This document shows, one piece after another, positions 30,557 to 39,587 of a stretch of DNA of 48,389 nucleotides. The stretch lies in IMG/VR virus record IMGVR_UViG_3300048924_000212, positions 1-48,389 of that record. One strand, written 5' to 3'. This stretch comes from a virus. Below the pieces are notes generated by a model that was given only the letters and a program-made list of their open reading frames with translations, was not told the origin of the DNA and did not search any database. The translations under genes were made by a program, and so were the position numbers. The number at the start of each line of letters is the position of its first letter. Positions within the stretch are counted from its first letter, which is position 1.

Positions 30557-30567
30557 GAGCAAATCAC

Positions 30568-30771
30568 ATGAAGGTCTTTCCCGCACCGGGGCTGCTCGTA
30601 CGCGACCCGGCAACGAAGACGCACGTCCCTGCCGAAGGGCTGGATGTGCCCGACGGCGATCTCTTCTGGAATCGCCTCCTGCGCGACGGCGACGTCACGC
30701 TCACCCCGCCCGATGCGACGCCGGAAGTGATCGAGCACGCCGCGGCCGCCGATGAGGAAGAACAATCGTGA
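30568..30771 (+). CDS. DUF2635 protein (Mu gp38-like)
   Basis: 67 residues. KVFPAPGLLVRDPATKTHVPAEGLDVPDGDLFWNRLLRDGDV (in parts) is the DUF2635 signature, always next to Mu-type sheath genes. The C-terminus is acidic. The stop overlaps the sheath start (30768-30771). Role in tail assembly unknown. Confidence 0.87.
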   Translation: MKVFPAPGLLVRDPATKTHVPAEGLDVPDGDLFWNRLLRDGDVTLTPPDATPEVIEHAAAADEEEQS

Positions 30772-32258
30772 CCATTCCTTTCCAGCAGATTCCGCAGAAC
30801 CTGCGCGTGCCGCTGTTCTTCGCGGAGGTCAACAACCAGAACGCCAATACGGCGACGTTCGTGCAGCGTGCGCTACTGATCGGCAACATGATCACGACCG
30901 GCACGTTTGCCGGTACCGCGACACCGAACGTTCCTATCATTTCTCAGGGCATCAGCGACGCGAAGGTGAAGGCCGGCCAGGGCTCGATACTGGCCATGAT
31001 GACCTATGCATACCGCAATAACGACAGCTTCGGGGAGCTCTGGTATCTGCCGCTCGCCGATGATCCCAGCGCGACCGCGGCAACGGGCACGATCGCGTTC
31101 ACGGCCGCGCCGACGGTAGCCGGAACGATCTATCTGTATATCGCAGGCATTCGCGTCACGATTCCCGTCACATCGTCGATGACAACGGCGCAGATTGCGA
31201 CGGCCGTAGCCGCCGCGATCAACGCGATCAATGATCTGCCCGTGACTGCCACAGCCAGCACGAGCACTGTTACGCTCACCTCGAAGAATAAATGCCTCGA
31301 GGCGAACGATATCGACATCCGGATGAACTATCTGGGTGTACCCGGAGGCGAGACGACGCCGACGGGCCTGACCTTCACGATCACGGCGATGGCGAGCGGT
31401 GCGACGAATCCGAGCCTGACCACGGGACTCGCGAATCTCGTCGATCTGCCATTCGACTTCATCGCCTGCCCGTACACCGATACAGCTTCGATGAACGCGC
31501 TCGCGGCGTTCCTGAATGACTCGACGGGTCGCTGGAGCTGGCAGACGCAGATCTACGGTCACTGCTTCTATGCGTACCGCGGGACGTTTGCGGGGCTGGG
31601 CACGTTCGGCACGAGCATGAACGACCAACACCGGTCTGTTCTCGGCTTCTACGATTCACCGACGCCGAAATGGAACTGGGCCGCGGCTTACGCCGCACAG
31701 GTCGCTATCTCGGTGCGCGCGGATCCGGGCATCCCATTCCAGACGCTGATTCTCCAGACCGTGCTGGCGCCGCCGCTGCAGTCAAGATTCAACCTCTCGT
31801 CGCGCAACACGTTGTTGTTCGACGGGATCTCGACCTTCAGCGTCGACCAGGCCAACAACGTGCATCTCGAAGGCACGATCACGACGTATCAGCAGAACTC
31901 GTTCGGGCAGCCGGATAACAGCTACCTGCAACTGAACACGATGTTCCAGATCATGTTCGTGCTGCGCGCACTCTCGATCATGGTCACGACGAAGTACGCG
32001 CGCGTGAAGCTGGCGGCGAACGGCACCGTGTTTGCGCCGGGTTCGGCGATCGTCACACCGGACACGATCCGAGCGGACCTGATCGCGCAATACCAGCAGC
32101 TGGAATATCAGGGTTATGTGCAGAACAGCGCAGCGTTCGCCGCGGGTCTGATCGTCCAGCAGAACGCGAACAATCCGAACCGCGTCGACGTGCTCTACGA
32201 CGCGAATCTGATCAACCAGCTCGACGTGTTCGCACTGCTGCTGCAGTTCGTCCTCTAA
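30768..32258 (+). CDS. Contractile tail sheath protein (Mu gpL-like)
   Basis: 496 residues, the Mu gpL length. MTIPFQQIPQNLRVPLFFAE, RALLIGNMITTGTF, the core LPFDFIACPYTDTASMNALAAFL, and the C-terminal NRVDVLYDANLINQLDVFALLLQFVL (in parts) are typical. It shows that the phage has a contractile tail (myovirus). A domain at about 95-215 with VTIPVTSSMTTAQIATAVAAAIN is the exposed insertion. The GTG start overlaps the previous gene. Confidence 0.94.
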   Translation: MTIPFQQIPQNLRVPLFFAEVNNQNANTATFVQRALLIGNMITTGTFAGTATPNVPIISQGISDAKVKAGQGSILAMMTYAYRNNDSFGELWYLPLADDPSATAATGTIAFTAAPTVAGTIYLYIAGIRVTIPVTSSMTTAQIATAVAAAINAINDLPVTATASTSTVTLTSKNKCLEANDIDIRMNYLGVPGGETTPTGLTFTITAMASGATNPSLTTGLANLVDLPFDFIACPYTDTASMNALAAFLNDSTGRWSWQTQIYGHCFYAYRGTFAGLGTFGTSMNDQHRSVLGFYDSPTPKWNWAAAYAAQVAISVRADPGIPFQTLILQTVLAPPLQSRFNLSSRNTLLFDGISTFSVDQANNVHLEGTITTYQQNSFGQPDNSYLQLNTMFQIMFVLRALSIMVTTKYARVKLAANGTVFAPGSAIVTPDTIRADLIAQYQQLEYQGYVQNSAAFAAGLIVQQNANNPNRVDVLYDANLINQLDVFALLLQFVL

Positions 32259-32279
32259 GAGCGTTTAATCCACGACGTC

Positions 32280-32303
32280 AGGCCGCCTTCGTGTGGCCTT
32301 TTT
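32280..32303 (+). terminator. Terminator between sheath and tube genes
   Basis: AGGCC (32280-32284) and GGCCT (32295-32299) close a stem with an inner C-ttcg-G turn, followed by TTTTT. Confidence 0.72.
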
Positions 32304-32318
32304 CATTGAGGAAATGAA

Positions 32319-32693
32319 ATGGCGGACAACACAAACCGCATTGCTGGGGTCGCGACGGTCACGGTCGACGGCGTCCAGTACATGCTCGAGGGCGAGCTGG
32401 AATACAGCCCTGTCACGACGAAGCGCGAGACGAAGAAAGGCCAGGACGCAGTCCACGGCTATTCGGAGATGCCGGAAGCGCCTTATATCTCTGGCACGTT
32501 CCGCGACTCGGGACAGATCACGGTCGCGCTGTTCAACCAGATGACTAACGTCACGGTGGCGGCCAAGCTCGCCAATAGCAAGTTGGTCATCGGCCGGAAC
32601 ATGTGGACGGTCGGCGATCTGGCTGTCAAAACGCAGGAAGGCACCTTGGACCTCCGCTGGGAAGGCTTCCAGGGTGCGGTCACGGAGAACTGA
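32319..32693 (+). CDS. Tail tube protein (Mu gpM-like)
   Basis: 124 residues. AGVATVTVDGVQYMLEGELEYSP, TKRETKKGQDAVHGYSEMPE and PYISGTFRDSGQITVALFNQM, then VKTQEGTLDLRWEGFQG are the tube family's beta-sandwich segments. Many copies stack inside the sheath. It has its own leader (GAGG) after the terminator. Confidence 0.92.
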   Translation: MADNTNRIAGVATVTVDGVQYMLEGELEYSPVTTKRETKKGQDAVHGYSEMPEAPYISGTFRDSGQITVALFNQMTNVTVAAKLANSKLVIGRNMWTVGDLAVKTQEGTLDLRWEGFQGAVTEN

Positions 32694-32696
32694 TCG

Positions 32697-33053
32697 ATGG
32701 ACGAGCTGCAGATGGGGGAGACCCCGAATTTCCAGAAGATGAAGCCGGACGAACTGCCCGACGAATTCACGCTGACGCTGAAGAAGCCCATCACATTCGG
32801 TAAGGATCCGAACGTCGAGCATCACGTCGAACTTCAGTTGCGCGAACCGACGATGGACGAGATCGATGCATTCACGAAGAACGTGCGCAAGAAAGGCGAG
32901 ATCGAGGCCCTGAAGTTTTTCATCGCGGCGGTCAGCGGGGTGCCCTTTGTGATCATCGGGAAACTCGGCGCGCGCGACATGATGGTCGCGCAGGGGTACC
33001 TGCTGGCTTTTATTCAGGGCTCCCAGACGACTGGCGATACCTCGGACGAGTAA
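32697..33053 (+). CDS. Tail assembly chaperone, short form (Mu gp41-like)
   Basis: 118 residues. FTLTLKKPITFGKDPNVEHHVELQLREPTMDEIDAF (in parts), then EIEALKFFIAAVSGVPF. This is the family that binds the tape measure during tail assembly. It ends in the acidic TTGDTSDE. A longer product by -1 frameshifting is predicted (see 32697-33169). It lies directly before the tape measure gene, as required. Confidence 0.88.
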   Translation: MDELQMGETPNFQKMKPDELPDEFTLTLKKPITFGKDPNVEHHVELQLREPTMDEIDAFTKNVRKKGEIEALKFFIAAVSGVPFVIIGKLGARDMMVAQGYLLAFIQGSQTTGDTSDE

Positions 33054-33169
33054 CGGCGAGGTTTTATCGCTGGGGGCCACGAGAACTCGGTGCTCTCACG
33101 TGGAGTGAGCTGCAGGGATGGATCGTTGATGCTCAGCGCATGATCGACGAATCGAAGAAGGCGAAATAA
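32697..33169 (+). CDS. Tail assembly chaperone, -1 frameshift form
   Basis: In the -1 frame an open stretch runs past the stop at 33051-33053 to a stop at 33167-33169. Its translation contains RFYRWGPRELGALTWSEL, then QGWIVDAQRMIDESKKAK, a sensible helical domain like the T part of G-GT chaperones. It has no start codon of its own near the junction. Slippage could occur at GGGG (32993-32996), TTTT (33008-33011) or GGG (33017-33019); none is a perfect heptamer. Confidence 0.72.
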
Positions 33170-33170
33170 C

Positions 33171-34988
33171 GTGGCAAACAAGCTAAATATCGTCATCTCG
33201 GCGGTCGACAACGCCACGAAGACGATCAACCGCATCAACCGGCAATTCGCGAATGCGATGCTGCCTGTCACCCGGCTGAATCGCTCGATCGCCGGCCTCG
33301 CGCGCGCCTCCGGCGTAACGAAGCTCGCCAAAGGGTTCGCCGGCGTCGCCAAGGCTGCTTCGAATGTCGCGGAAAAGGTTGGATCGATCATGGCACCCAT
33401 GGCGGCGATCGTGGGCGTCGGTTCGATCGCCGGGGTGATCGCGCTGGCTACCGAATGGGCGAAGCTCGGACAGGCAGTGACGAACTCGGCAGCCAATATC
33501 GGGATGTCGGCCTCCCAGCTGATGGGGCTGCAGGGAACCGCGAGGCTGGCGGGTGTCAGCGCGGAGGAGCTGACCTCCAACCTCACGTCGCTCGGCAACA
33601 CGATGGAAGATGCGCTCTATGGCCGAAATCAGGGTGCGCTGATGCTCATGAACCGCCTCGGCGTCAGCATGCATCGCTTGAAGAACGGGTCCGTCGATAC
33701 GCAGCGCGCAATGCAGGATCTGGCGCGCGTAATGCAGCGTCCCGGCATCCGGGGGAATGCGCAGGTCGAGAACCTGATCGCCAGCACCTTCGGCGTGAGC
33801 GGCCTATTGCCGCTGCTGCGCAAGGGACCAGAAGCGATCGAGGAATATCAGAAGAAGGTGCGCGAGCTGGGCGGTGAAATGAGCGGTCCGGCTATCCAGG
33901 CAGCCGCCGAATTCGAGCAGCACCTCACGCTCCTGCAGACGGCTGTCGGAGGCCTGCGTAACTCGATCGGTTCGGCCTTGATTCCGGTGTTTCAACCGCT
34001 GATCGACCAGCTGACGGCGTGGATCTCCGCAAACCGCGAGCTGATCGCCTCTAAGGTCGCAGAGTACGCCCGCAAGATCGCCGATTGGGTCAAGACGATC
34101 GACTTCAAGCGCGTATTCGATGACATCACCGGATTGGTGAAGGGCGTCGCGAATTTCGTCGAAGCGATCGGCGGTTGGAAAGTTGCGCTCGGCCTCGTCC
34201 TCGCGATGATGGGGGCTCCGCTGTTGACGGCAATCGCGCAGCTCGGCAGTGCGCTAGTAAGTTTGGGCGCAGTCGTCTGGGCGAATCCGATTCTCGCTGC
34301 TTTGGGTGCAATTGGATTTCTGTCCTACGAGATCTATCAGCACTGGGACAAGATCAAATCCGTCATGGGCAGCAATGCGTCGGCTGGACTGTCGCCCGGC
34401 ACTGAAGGGGCGCTGGACCCGTCAATGTTCGATGGGTCAGATGGAGGGTCGAAGCCGGCGCCATTGGGCATCCGCAGAAACAACCCCCTGAACATGACGT
34501 TGAATGGTCATGAGCGCACCTACTCAGATCCGGTTCAAGGGATTGCAGCTGCAGTGGCGAACCTCGAACGCAATTATCGAGGCCTGTCTATCGCGCAGAT
34601 TCAGGATAAGTGGACGGGCGGCGCGCGCACCGGCAATACACCGCTGCAGATCGCGAACTACACGCGCCTGATGACCGCTGCCACGGGTCTCAAAGCAACC
34701 GACGTTCCGGATCTGAACGATCCTCGGGTCGTCTCGTCGCTTGCAGTTGGGATGATCAGAGCAGAGAACGGGCAGCAGCCGTATTCACCCGCGCAGCTCG
34801 GCAATGCGACGGTCGCCGGGATGCAGCAAGCTGGCGTGTCGCCGGGCCAATCCGGCGGCAATCCGATGGCCATCGACGTGCATGTGCATGGTTTGCCGCC
34901 CGGCGCCGGCGTCACCGTACAGCAACGCGATATGTCGTTGGGTCCGACGAAGATTGCCTATTCGATGCCGATGGGAGGGACGCCGTGA
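33171..34988 (+). CDS. Tape measure protein with C-terminal lysozyme-like domain
   Basis: 605 residues from a GTG at 33171. Helical N-terminus with AVDNATKTINRINRQFANAM, a hydrophobic segment at about 330-395 (VALGLVLAMMGAPLLTAIAQ, WANPILAALGAIGFLSY), then from about residue 433 GIRRNNPLNMTLNG, PVQGIAAAVANLERNY and WTGGARTGN. This last part resembles phage virion peptidoglycan-hydrolase domains that start RNNNPGN. It sets tail length and may help the tail tip through the cell wall. Confidence 0.85.
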   Translation: MANKLNIVISAVDNATKTINRINRQFANAMLPVTRLNRSIAGLARASGVTKLAKGFAGVAKAASNVAEKVGSIMAPMAAIVGVGSIAGVIALATEWAKLGQAVTNSAANIGMSASQLMGLQGTARLAGVSAEELTSNLTSLGNTMEDALYGRNQGALMLMNRLGVSMHRLKNGSVDTQRAMQDLARVMQRPGIRGNAQVENLIASTFGVSGLLPLLRKGPEAIEEYQKKVRELGGEMSGPAIQAAAEFEQHLTLLQTAVGGLRNSIGSALIPVFQPLIDQLTAWISANRELIASKVAEYARKIADWVKTIDFKRVFDDITGLVKGVANFVEAIGGWKVALGLVLAMMGAPLLTAIAQLGSALVSLGAVVWANPILAALGAIGFLSYEIYQHWDKIKSVMGSNASAGLSPGTEGALDPSMFDGSDGGSKPAPLGIRRNNPLNMTLNGHERTYSDPVQGIAAAVANLERNYRGLSIAQIQDKWTGGARTGNTPLQIANYTRLMTAATGLKATDVPDLNDPRVVSSLAVGMIRAENGQQPYSPAQLGNATVAGMQQAGVSPGQSGGNPMAIDVHVHGLPPGAGVTVQQRDMSLGPTKIAYSMPMGGTP

Positions 34989-35779
34989 GCTTCTGGGATT
35001 CACTTCAACAGGCCTCTTACAACGGCATTCCGTTTGGTGTGGACGCGACGTCTGGACGTTTCGGCCGTCGTGTCGCGATGCATGAATACCCATATCGCGA
35101 TAAGCCGTGGCCCGAGGATATGGGGCAGCGTGCACGCGAGCATCGGATCACAGGTTTTCTGCTCGAGAATGACGCTGTCTATGGGGGTGGCCCTGTAATC
35201 CAGCAGCTGCTCGACCTGCGTTCAGTCGTCGAAGTGGCTGGCCCGGGGCAGTTGGTGCATCCCACACTCGGAACGCTTCAGGTTTCAGTGCTCGACTTCG
35301 AGGCGGTGCAGCGTAAGGAAGAAGGCCTCGTCTACGAGCTGCACTTCCTGTTCGTCGAAGGCGGACTGCAGATCTATCCGGACGTAGCGACGGCGACTCA
35401 GGATGCAGTGCTTACGGCCGCTTCCGCAGCCGATTCCGCGGCGTCGACGGACTTCCTGACGCGTGCGGGAGCAGCGCTCAAGCAGGGCGCTGCCGTCGTC
35501 AAGCAGGCAGCAGCGACGGCATCTCTCTGGGCGGCGCGTGCGCAGGCCCTGGTGAACGATGCGCGGAATGTTTACAAGTTCGTTTGCAGCATCAAGGGTG
35601 CATACGGTCGTTATTTCAACGGGCGTCTGAGCGGATTCAACCCGAGCGCTGCACTCCAGACAATCCAGCAGACGGGCACCACCGTTACGACGCTGATCGC
35701 GCAAGGAACGGTGCTTCGTAATCGTGTTGTCAGTGCTGGCACCGATCTCATTAACGCAGCAAGCCAACTAGGCCTATGA
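34985..35779 (+). CDS. DNA circularisation protein, N-terminal half (Mu gpN-like)
   Basis: 264 residues from a GTG overlapping the previous stop. FWDSLQQASYNGIPFGVDATS, GRRVAMHEYPYRDKPWPEDMG and GPGQLVHPTLGTLQVSVLDF are the DNA_circ_N domain. A helical, alanine-rich middle follows (AALKQGAAVVKQAAATASLW). The usual C-terminal part is absent here and appears in the next gene. In Mu the protein is about 490 residues; it belongs to the baseplate hub. Confidence 0.9.
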   Translation: MSFWDSLQQASYNGIPFGVDATSGRFGRRVAMHEYPYRDKPWPEDMGQRAREHRITGFLLENDAVYGGGPVIQQLLDLRSVVEVAGPGQLVHPTLGTLQVSVLDFEAVQRKEEGLVYELHFLFVEGGLQIYPDVATATQDAVLTAASAADSAASTDFLTRAGAALKQGAAVVKQAAATASLWAARAQALVNDARNVYKFVCSIKGAYGRYFNGRLSGFNPSAALQTIQQTGTTVTTLIAQGTVLRNRVVSAGTDLINAASQLGL

Positions 35780-36342
35780 GTACTTCTCCCACGGACGTCG
35801 CGGCGGCCGCGCAGGCGCTCGCCGCGAGTCTGCTCGCATCTGCTGTTGATCCGGCAGACGGCATTCGCCTCCTGGCGCAGCTCGCCTCATTTCAGCCCAA
35901 TCAGGTGACGTCGTCTTCAGTGGTCGGCATGTCGATGGCGACGATGCAGTCGGCGTGCGGTGACGTCTTTCGTCGCGCTGCTGTAGTCGCACTCTGTCGC
36001 GCGGCCTCCACGTATCAGCCGGCGTCGACGGTCGATGCGGCGAATGTACGGTCGACAATTACGCAGCTGCTCGATCAGGAGATCCTGATCGCTGGCAATC
36101 AGGGCGAAGACAACACGTTCAATGCATTGCGCGCATTGCGTGCGGCAGTGGTTCAGGATCTTCAGACGCGTGCGGCAGGCCTGCCAGGCGTCATGACGGT
36201 CAATACGGCCGGGCCTCTGCCGGCGCCGACGCTGGCGCAGCGACTCTACGGAGATCCGACACGTGCCGACGAGCTGGTGACCGAATCCGGTGCGCCGCAT
36301 CCGGCATTTTTGCCACCTGGCTTCAAGGCACTGTCTTCATGA
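35776..36342 (+). CDS. DNA circularisation protein, C-terminal half (separate gene)
   Basis: 188 residues starting MSTSPTDVAAAAQALAASLL. The end PAPTLAQRLYGDPTRADELV, then HPAFLPPGFKALS is the characteristic C-terminus of Mu gpN-type proteins. The gene overlaps the first half by ATGA. Since it begins with its own ATG and a plausible N-terminus, it looks like stable fission into two subunits rather than a fresh frameshift. Confidence 0.75.
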   Translation: MSTSPTDVAAAAQALAASLLASAVDPADGIRLLAQLASFQPNQVTSSSVVGMSMATMQSACGDVFRRAAVVALCRAASTYQPASTVDAANVRSTITQLLDQEILIAGNQGEDNTFNALRALRAAVVQDLQTRAAGLPGVMTVNTAGPLPAPTLAQRLYGDPTRADELVTESGAPHPAFLPPGFKALSS

Positions 36343-37403
36343 GTGACGATCTCACGCTGTTAGTAGGTGGTCGGCAGCTGTCGGGGTGGTCAGACATTCG
36401 CGTGACGCGCGGCATCGAGCGCTGCCCGTCTGACTTCGCGCTGCAGCTCACCGAGAAATACCCGGGTGTGGCGGCAGATCTCGTCGTGCAACCGGGCGAT
36501 TCCTGCCAGGTGTTTATTGGTAATGACCTCGTGATCACCGGGTATGTCGACAAGTTCGTTCCCGAGATCGACGGGAACAACCATCGGATCTCCGTCACGG
36601 GCCGCAGCAAGTGTCAGGATCTGGTCGATTGTGCGGCCGAGTGGCCGGGCGGCCAGATTCTCGGCTCATCGGTGCTACAGATCGCGCAGAAGCTCGCTTC
36701 GGTCTACGGCATCACGGTCAGTGCACTCAGCGACATTGGCGCTGGCATTCCCCAGTTCAACCTGATGCTGGGTGAAACGCCATACGACGTCATCGAGCGT
36801 ATTTGCCGGTATCGCGCATTGCTGGCATATGACGACACGGATGGCAATCTGTTGCTGGCGGGCGTTGGGTCCACGAAGGCCGCGAGCGGCTTTACGCAGA
36901 GCATCAATATCGAGCGCGCGCTCGTCGTGTATTCGATGGACCAGCGGTTCTCGGAGTATGTCGCGTTCCTACAGTCCGTCGACGTGTTCACAGACCTCGG
37001 CGCCGGCGGCAATCTTCTGGGCGTCGCATATGACTATGGCGTCACCCGGCATCGGCGGCGCGTCATCATTGCCGAGGCCGGAGGAGGGGGGCAGGACATC
37101 GCCAAGCAGCGTGCCAACTGGGAGGCCGCGCGCCGATATGGACGTGGCGCAACGCTGATGCTCACGACCGACGCATGGCGCGACAGTGCGGGCACGCTCT
37201 ACACGCCGAACACTCTCGTGCCGTTGTCGATTCCGGCGTTGAAGCTCGATGGCAAGACCTGGGTGATCGGTGAGGTGACATATGCGCGCGGCGAGCGCGG
37301 AACGAAGTGTCAGCTGACGATCATGCCGCCGGAGGCGTTCAACCCCGAACCGATCCTGCTGCAGCCGTTCCCGGCCGACGTGCCGGCGGGAGTTCCTCAA
37401 TGA
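36339..37403 (+). CDS. Baseplate hub protein (Mu gpP/gp44-like)
   Basis: 354 residues. LTLLVGGRQLSGWSDIRVTRGIERCPSDFAL (in parts), then PGDSCQVFIGNDLVITGYVD, VTGRSKCQDLVDCAAEW and YDVIERICRYRALLAYDD match the gp44 hub (T4 gp27-like). It joins the tube to the spike. Overlaps on both sides (ATGA). Confidence 0.92.
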   Translation: MSDDLTLLVGGRQLSGWSDIRVTRGIERCPSDFALQLTEKYPGVAADLVVQPGDSCQVFIGNDLVITGYVDKFVPEIDGNNHRISVTGRSKCQDLVDCAAEWPGGQILGSSVLQIAQKLASVYGITVSALSDIGAGIPQFNLMLGETPYDVIERICRYRALLAYDDTDGNLLLAGVGSTKAASGFTQSINIERALVVYSMDQRFSEYVAFLQSVDVFTDLGAGGNLLGVAYDYGVTRHRRRVIIAEAGGGGQDIAKQRANWEAARRYGRGATLMLTTDAWRDSAGTLYTPNTLVPLSIPALKLDGKTWVIGEVTYARGERGTKCQLTIMPPEAFNPEPILLQPFPADVPAGVPQ

Positions 37404-38011
37404 TCTCGTTCGAGCAGCTCTACTGGCGGGTGATGCTGATGATCCGCCGCGGCAAGATCACGCTGGTGAACGATGCGGGCCCCGTGCAAATGGTGCAGCT
37501 GCCGCCGAGCGGTCTGGAGGGGCGCGACAACCTTGCACGTATTGGTGAATACGGGCTGGCGTCAAATCCGCCGGATGGGACCGACGCCTACGTCGCGAAC
37601 ATTGGCGGCGATCCTTCGAACGGCGCCGTGATCGGCACCAACCATCAGGCGACGCGCCCCACAGGCCTGCAAAGTGGCGAAACACAGATCTATAACGGGC
37701 CGGCCGGCACCAGCTTCTATCTTGCCAACGGCGAGATCGTGATCAACGCCAACGGACAGCCGGTAAACGTCAACAACGCAACCGATGTTACGTGGACGTG
37801 CACAGGCAAATTCAAGGTGGTCGCGCCCGGCGGCGTGGAGTTCGAAGCGCCGACGGTTCAGTCGACAGGCGATATGCAGGACAACACCGGCACGAACAGT
37901 CACACGATGGCGCAGATGCGAACCATCTATAACGGCCACAACCACCCTGTTCCTAACGTCCAGCTCGGCGGCCCCGGCACGACAACCAGCGCACCGAACC
38001 AACCAGAATGA
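37400..38011 (+). CDS. Baseplate central spike (Mu gp45-like)
   Basis: 203 residues. OB-fold start (RVMLMIRRGKITLVNDAGPV, QMVQLPPSGLEGRDNLARIG), a beta-helix part (AGTSFYLANGEIVINANGQ), and near the tip GHNHPVPNV. The HxH in this place binds iron in P2/phi92-type spikes. It is the membrane-piercing tip. ATGA overlap with the hub gene decides the start. Confidence 0.9.
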   Translation: MISFEQLYWRVMLMIRRGKITLVNDAGPVQMVQLPPSGLEGRDNLARIGEYGLASNPPDGTDAYVANIGGDPSNGAVIGTNHQATRPTGLQSGETQIYNGPAGTSFYLANGEIVINANGQPVNVNNATDVTWTCTGKFKVVAPGGVEFEAPTVQSTGDMQDNTGTNSHTMAQMRTIYNGHNHPVPNVQLGGPGTTTSAPNQPE

Positions 38012-38451
38012 GCGATACCACAACAGTTTGGGACACCGCCAACAGCCGCGGTGACTGGGTGCTCGCGGGTGCGCAACTGCTCGCGGGCAATGACCTCCAG
38101 ACGGCCTACCTGATCAGCCTCTTTACCGATCGTCAGGCGCAACCGGGCGACGTCATTCCCGATGGATCTAACGACGCGCGGGGCTGGATAGGGGATGCCG
38201 GCCAGAAGTATCCGATCGGCTCGCGGCTATGGCTGCTCGAGCGGGCGAAGGCTACACCGCAGACGCTCAACAACGCCAGAACCTATGTGACTGAAGCAAT
38301 TCAATGGCTGATCGACGACAAGGTCGTTGCAAAGCACGACATCACGGTTCAGTGGATAGCAAGCGGGCAGCTCGGCATCTGGATACAGGCATATCGGCCT
38401 GACGGTTCGAAGTTCCCGGCGTTCAGCTGGGTCTGGAAAGGAATTCAATAA
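38008..38451 (+). CDS. Baseplate protein GP46 family
   Basis: 147 residues. GDWVLAGAQLLAGNDLQTAYLISLFTDRQAQPGD (in parts), then RGWIGDAG and IGSRLWLLERAKATPQTL, the Mu gp46/T4 gp25-like wedge family. It initiates sheath assembly at the baseplate. The stop overlaps the next start by one base. Confidence 0.92.
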   Translation: MSDTTTVWDTANSRGDWVLAGAQLLAGNDLQTAYLISLFTDRQAQPGDVIPDGSNDARGWIGDAGQKYPIGSRLWLLERAKATPQTLNNARTYVTEAIQWLIDDKVVAKHDITVQWIASGQLGIWIQAYRPDGSKFPAFSWVWKGIQ

Positions 38452-39587
38452 TGCCGTTTGCACGTCCGACACTTTCGCAGCTGCTCACGCAGATCGAGCA
38501 GGATATTGCGGCCGGTTTGCAGGGCTCGGATCCGCTATTGAGGTTCGCCAACCTCAACATCACCGGCACGGCGCTGGCGAATCTGGTGAATCTGCACTAT
38601 GGCTACCTCGACTGGATATCGCTTCAATCCGTCCCGGTGACATCGTCCGGAGAGTTCCTAGAGGCATGGGCGGCGCTAAAGAACGTCTTCCGCAAGGCGG
38701 CTACCCAAGCCACGGGCACCGTGACCTTTCCAGGCACGAATGGCGTCGACCTGCCATCTGGAACGCCGATTACGCGAAGCGACGGGGTCGAGCTGACGAC
38801 GACCGCCGATGCCGTAGTGGCGGGGAGCGTGGTTACGGCGCCGGCGATTGTCAATGCTGATCCTACGGGTCTCACAGGTGCCTTCGGCAATTGCTCGGCG
38901 GGCGTCGTGATGAACCTCGGCACGTCGATATCGGGCATTCAGTCAAGCGGTACCGCGGCGACCGTTTTCACAGGCGGCGCGGATATCGAGCAGGACGATA
39001 GTCTGATTACGCGCATGCTTCAGGCCTACCAGAATCAGCCGCAGGGCGGCGCGCTGCAGGATTACATCGAGTGGGCTCTGGCCGTATCGGGCGTCACGCG
39101 CGCATGGGTCAATCCGAGTGGCTTCGGAGCTGGCACCGTCGTTGTCTATACGATGTTCGACAACGCTGAAGCTTCGCACGGCGGCTTTCCTCAGGGCACT
39201 AATGGCGTTGCGACCGGAGAGACTCGCGGCATTCCGACGGCAACCGGTGACCAGCTGGCCGTTGCGAATGGCATATATGCCAACCAGCCAGTCACCGCCT
39301 TGGTGTATTCATATGCGCCGGCGCAGAACGTGATCACTTTCACGATCAATGGCATTGGCGGAGCCTCGGCCGCGACGAAGGCGGCGATCGACGCGGCGAT
39401 CGACAGTGTCTTCCTTCAGTACGGTTCACCGGTACCGGCTCAATCGCCGTCTGTAGCGCTGTCGCTCATCGAGTCGGAGATCGCTGCAATCTCCGGAACC
39501 CAAGGCTTCGTTATCACTTCGCCGACGGCCAACATCGCGAATGTGCTTGGTCAGCTTCCAGTGCGCGGCGCCATCTCCTATACGTGA
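38451..39587 (+). CDS. Baseplate J/gp47 family protein
   Basis: 378 residues. PTLSQLLTQIEQDIAAGLQG, LQSVPVTSSGEFLEAWAAL, KAATQATGTVTFPGTNGVDLPSGT (in parts) and VSGVTRAWVNPSG with GTVVVYTMFD are hallmark gpJ/gp47 segments. It forms the baseplate wedge arms. The stop overlaps the next GTG. Confidence 0.93.
   Translation: MPFARPTLSQLLTQIEQDIAAGLQGSDPLLRFANLNITGTALANLVNLHYGYLDWISLQSVPVTSSGEFLEAWAALKNVFRKAATQATGTVTFPGTNGVDLPSGTPITRSDGVELTTTADAVVAGSVVTAPAIVNADPTGLTGAFGNCSAGVVMNLGTSISGIQSSGTAATVFTGGADIEQDDSLITRMLQAYQNQPQGGALQDYIEWALAVSGVTRAWVNPSGFGAGTVVVYTMFDNAEASHGGFPQGTNGVATGETRGIPTATGDQLAVANGIYANQPVTALVYSYAPAQNVITFTINGIGGASAATKAAIDAAIDSVFLQYGSPVPAQSPSVALSLIESEIAAISGTQGFVITSPTANIANVLGQLPVRGAISYT

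Noticed and set aside
32958-32965. GGGAAAC as the -1 slippery heptamer of the tail chaperone
   Set aside because: The codon register is GGG-AAA-C, not G-GGA-AAC, so tandem slippage into the needed frame would mispair.
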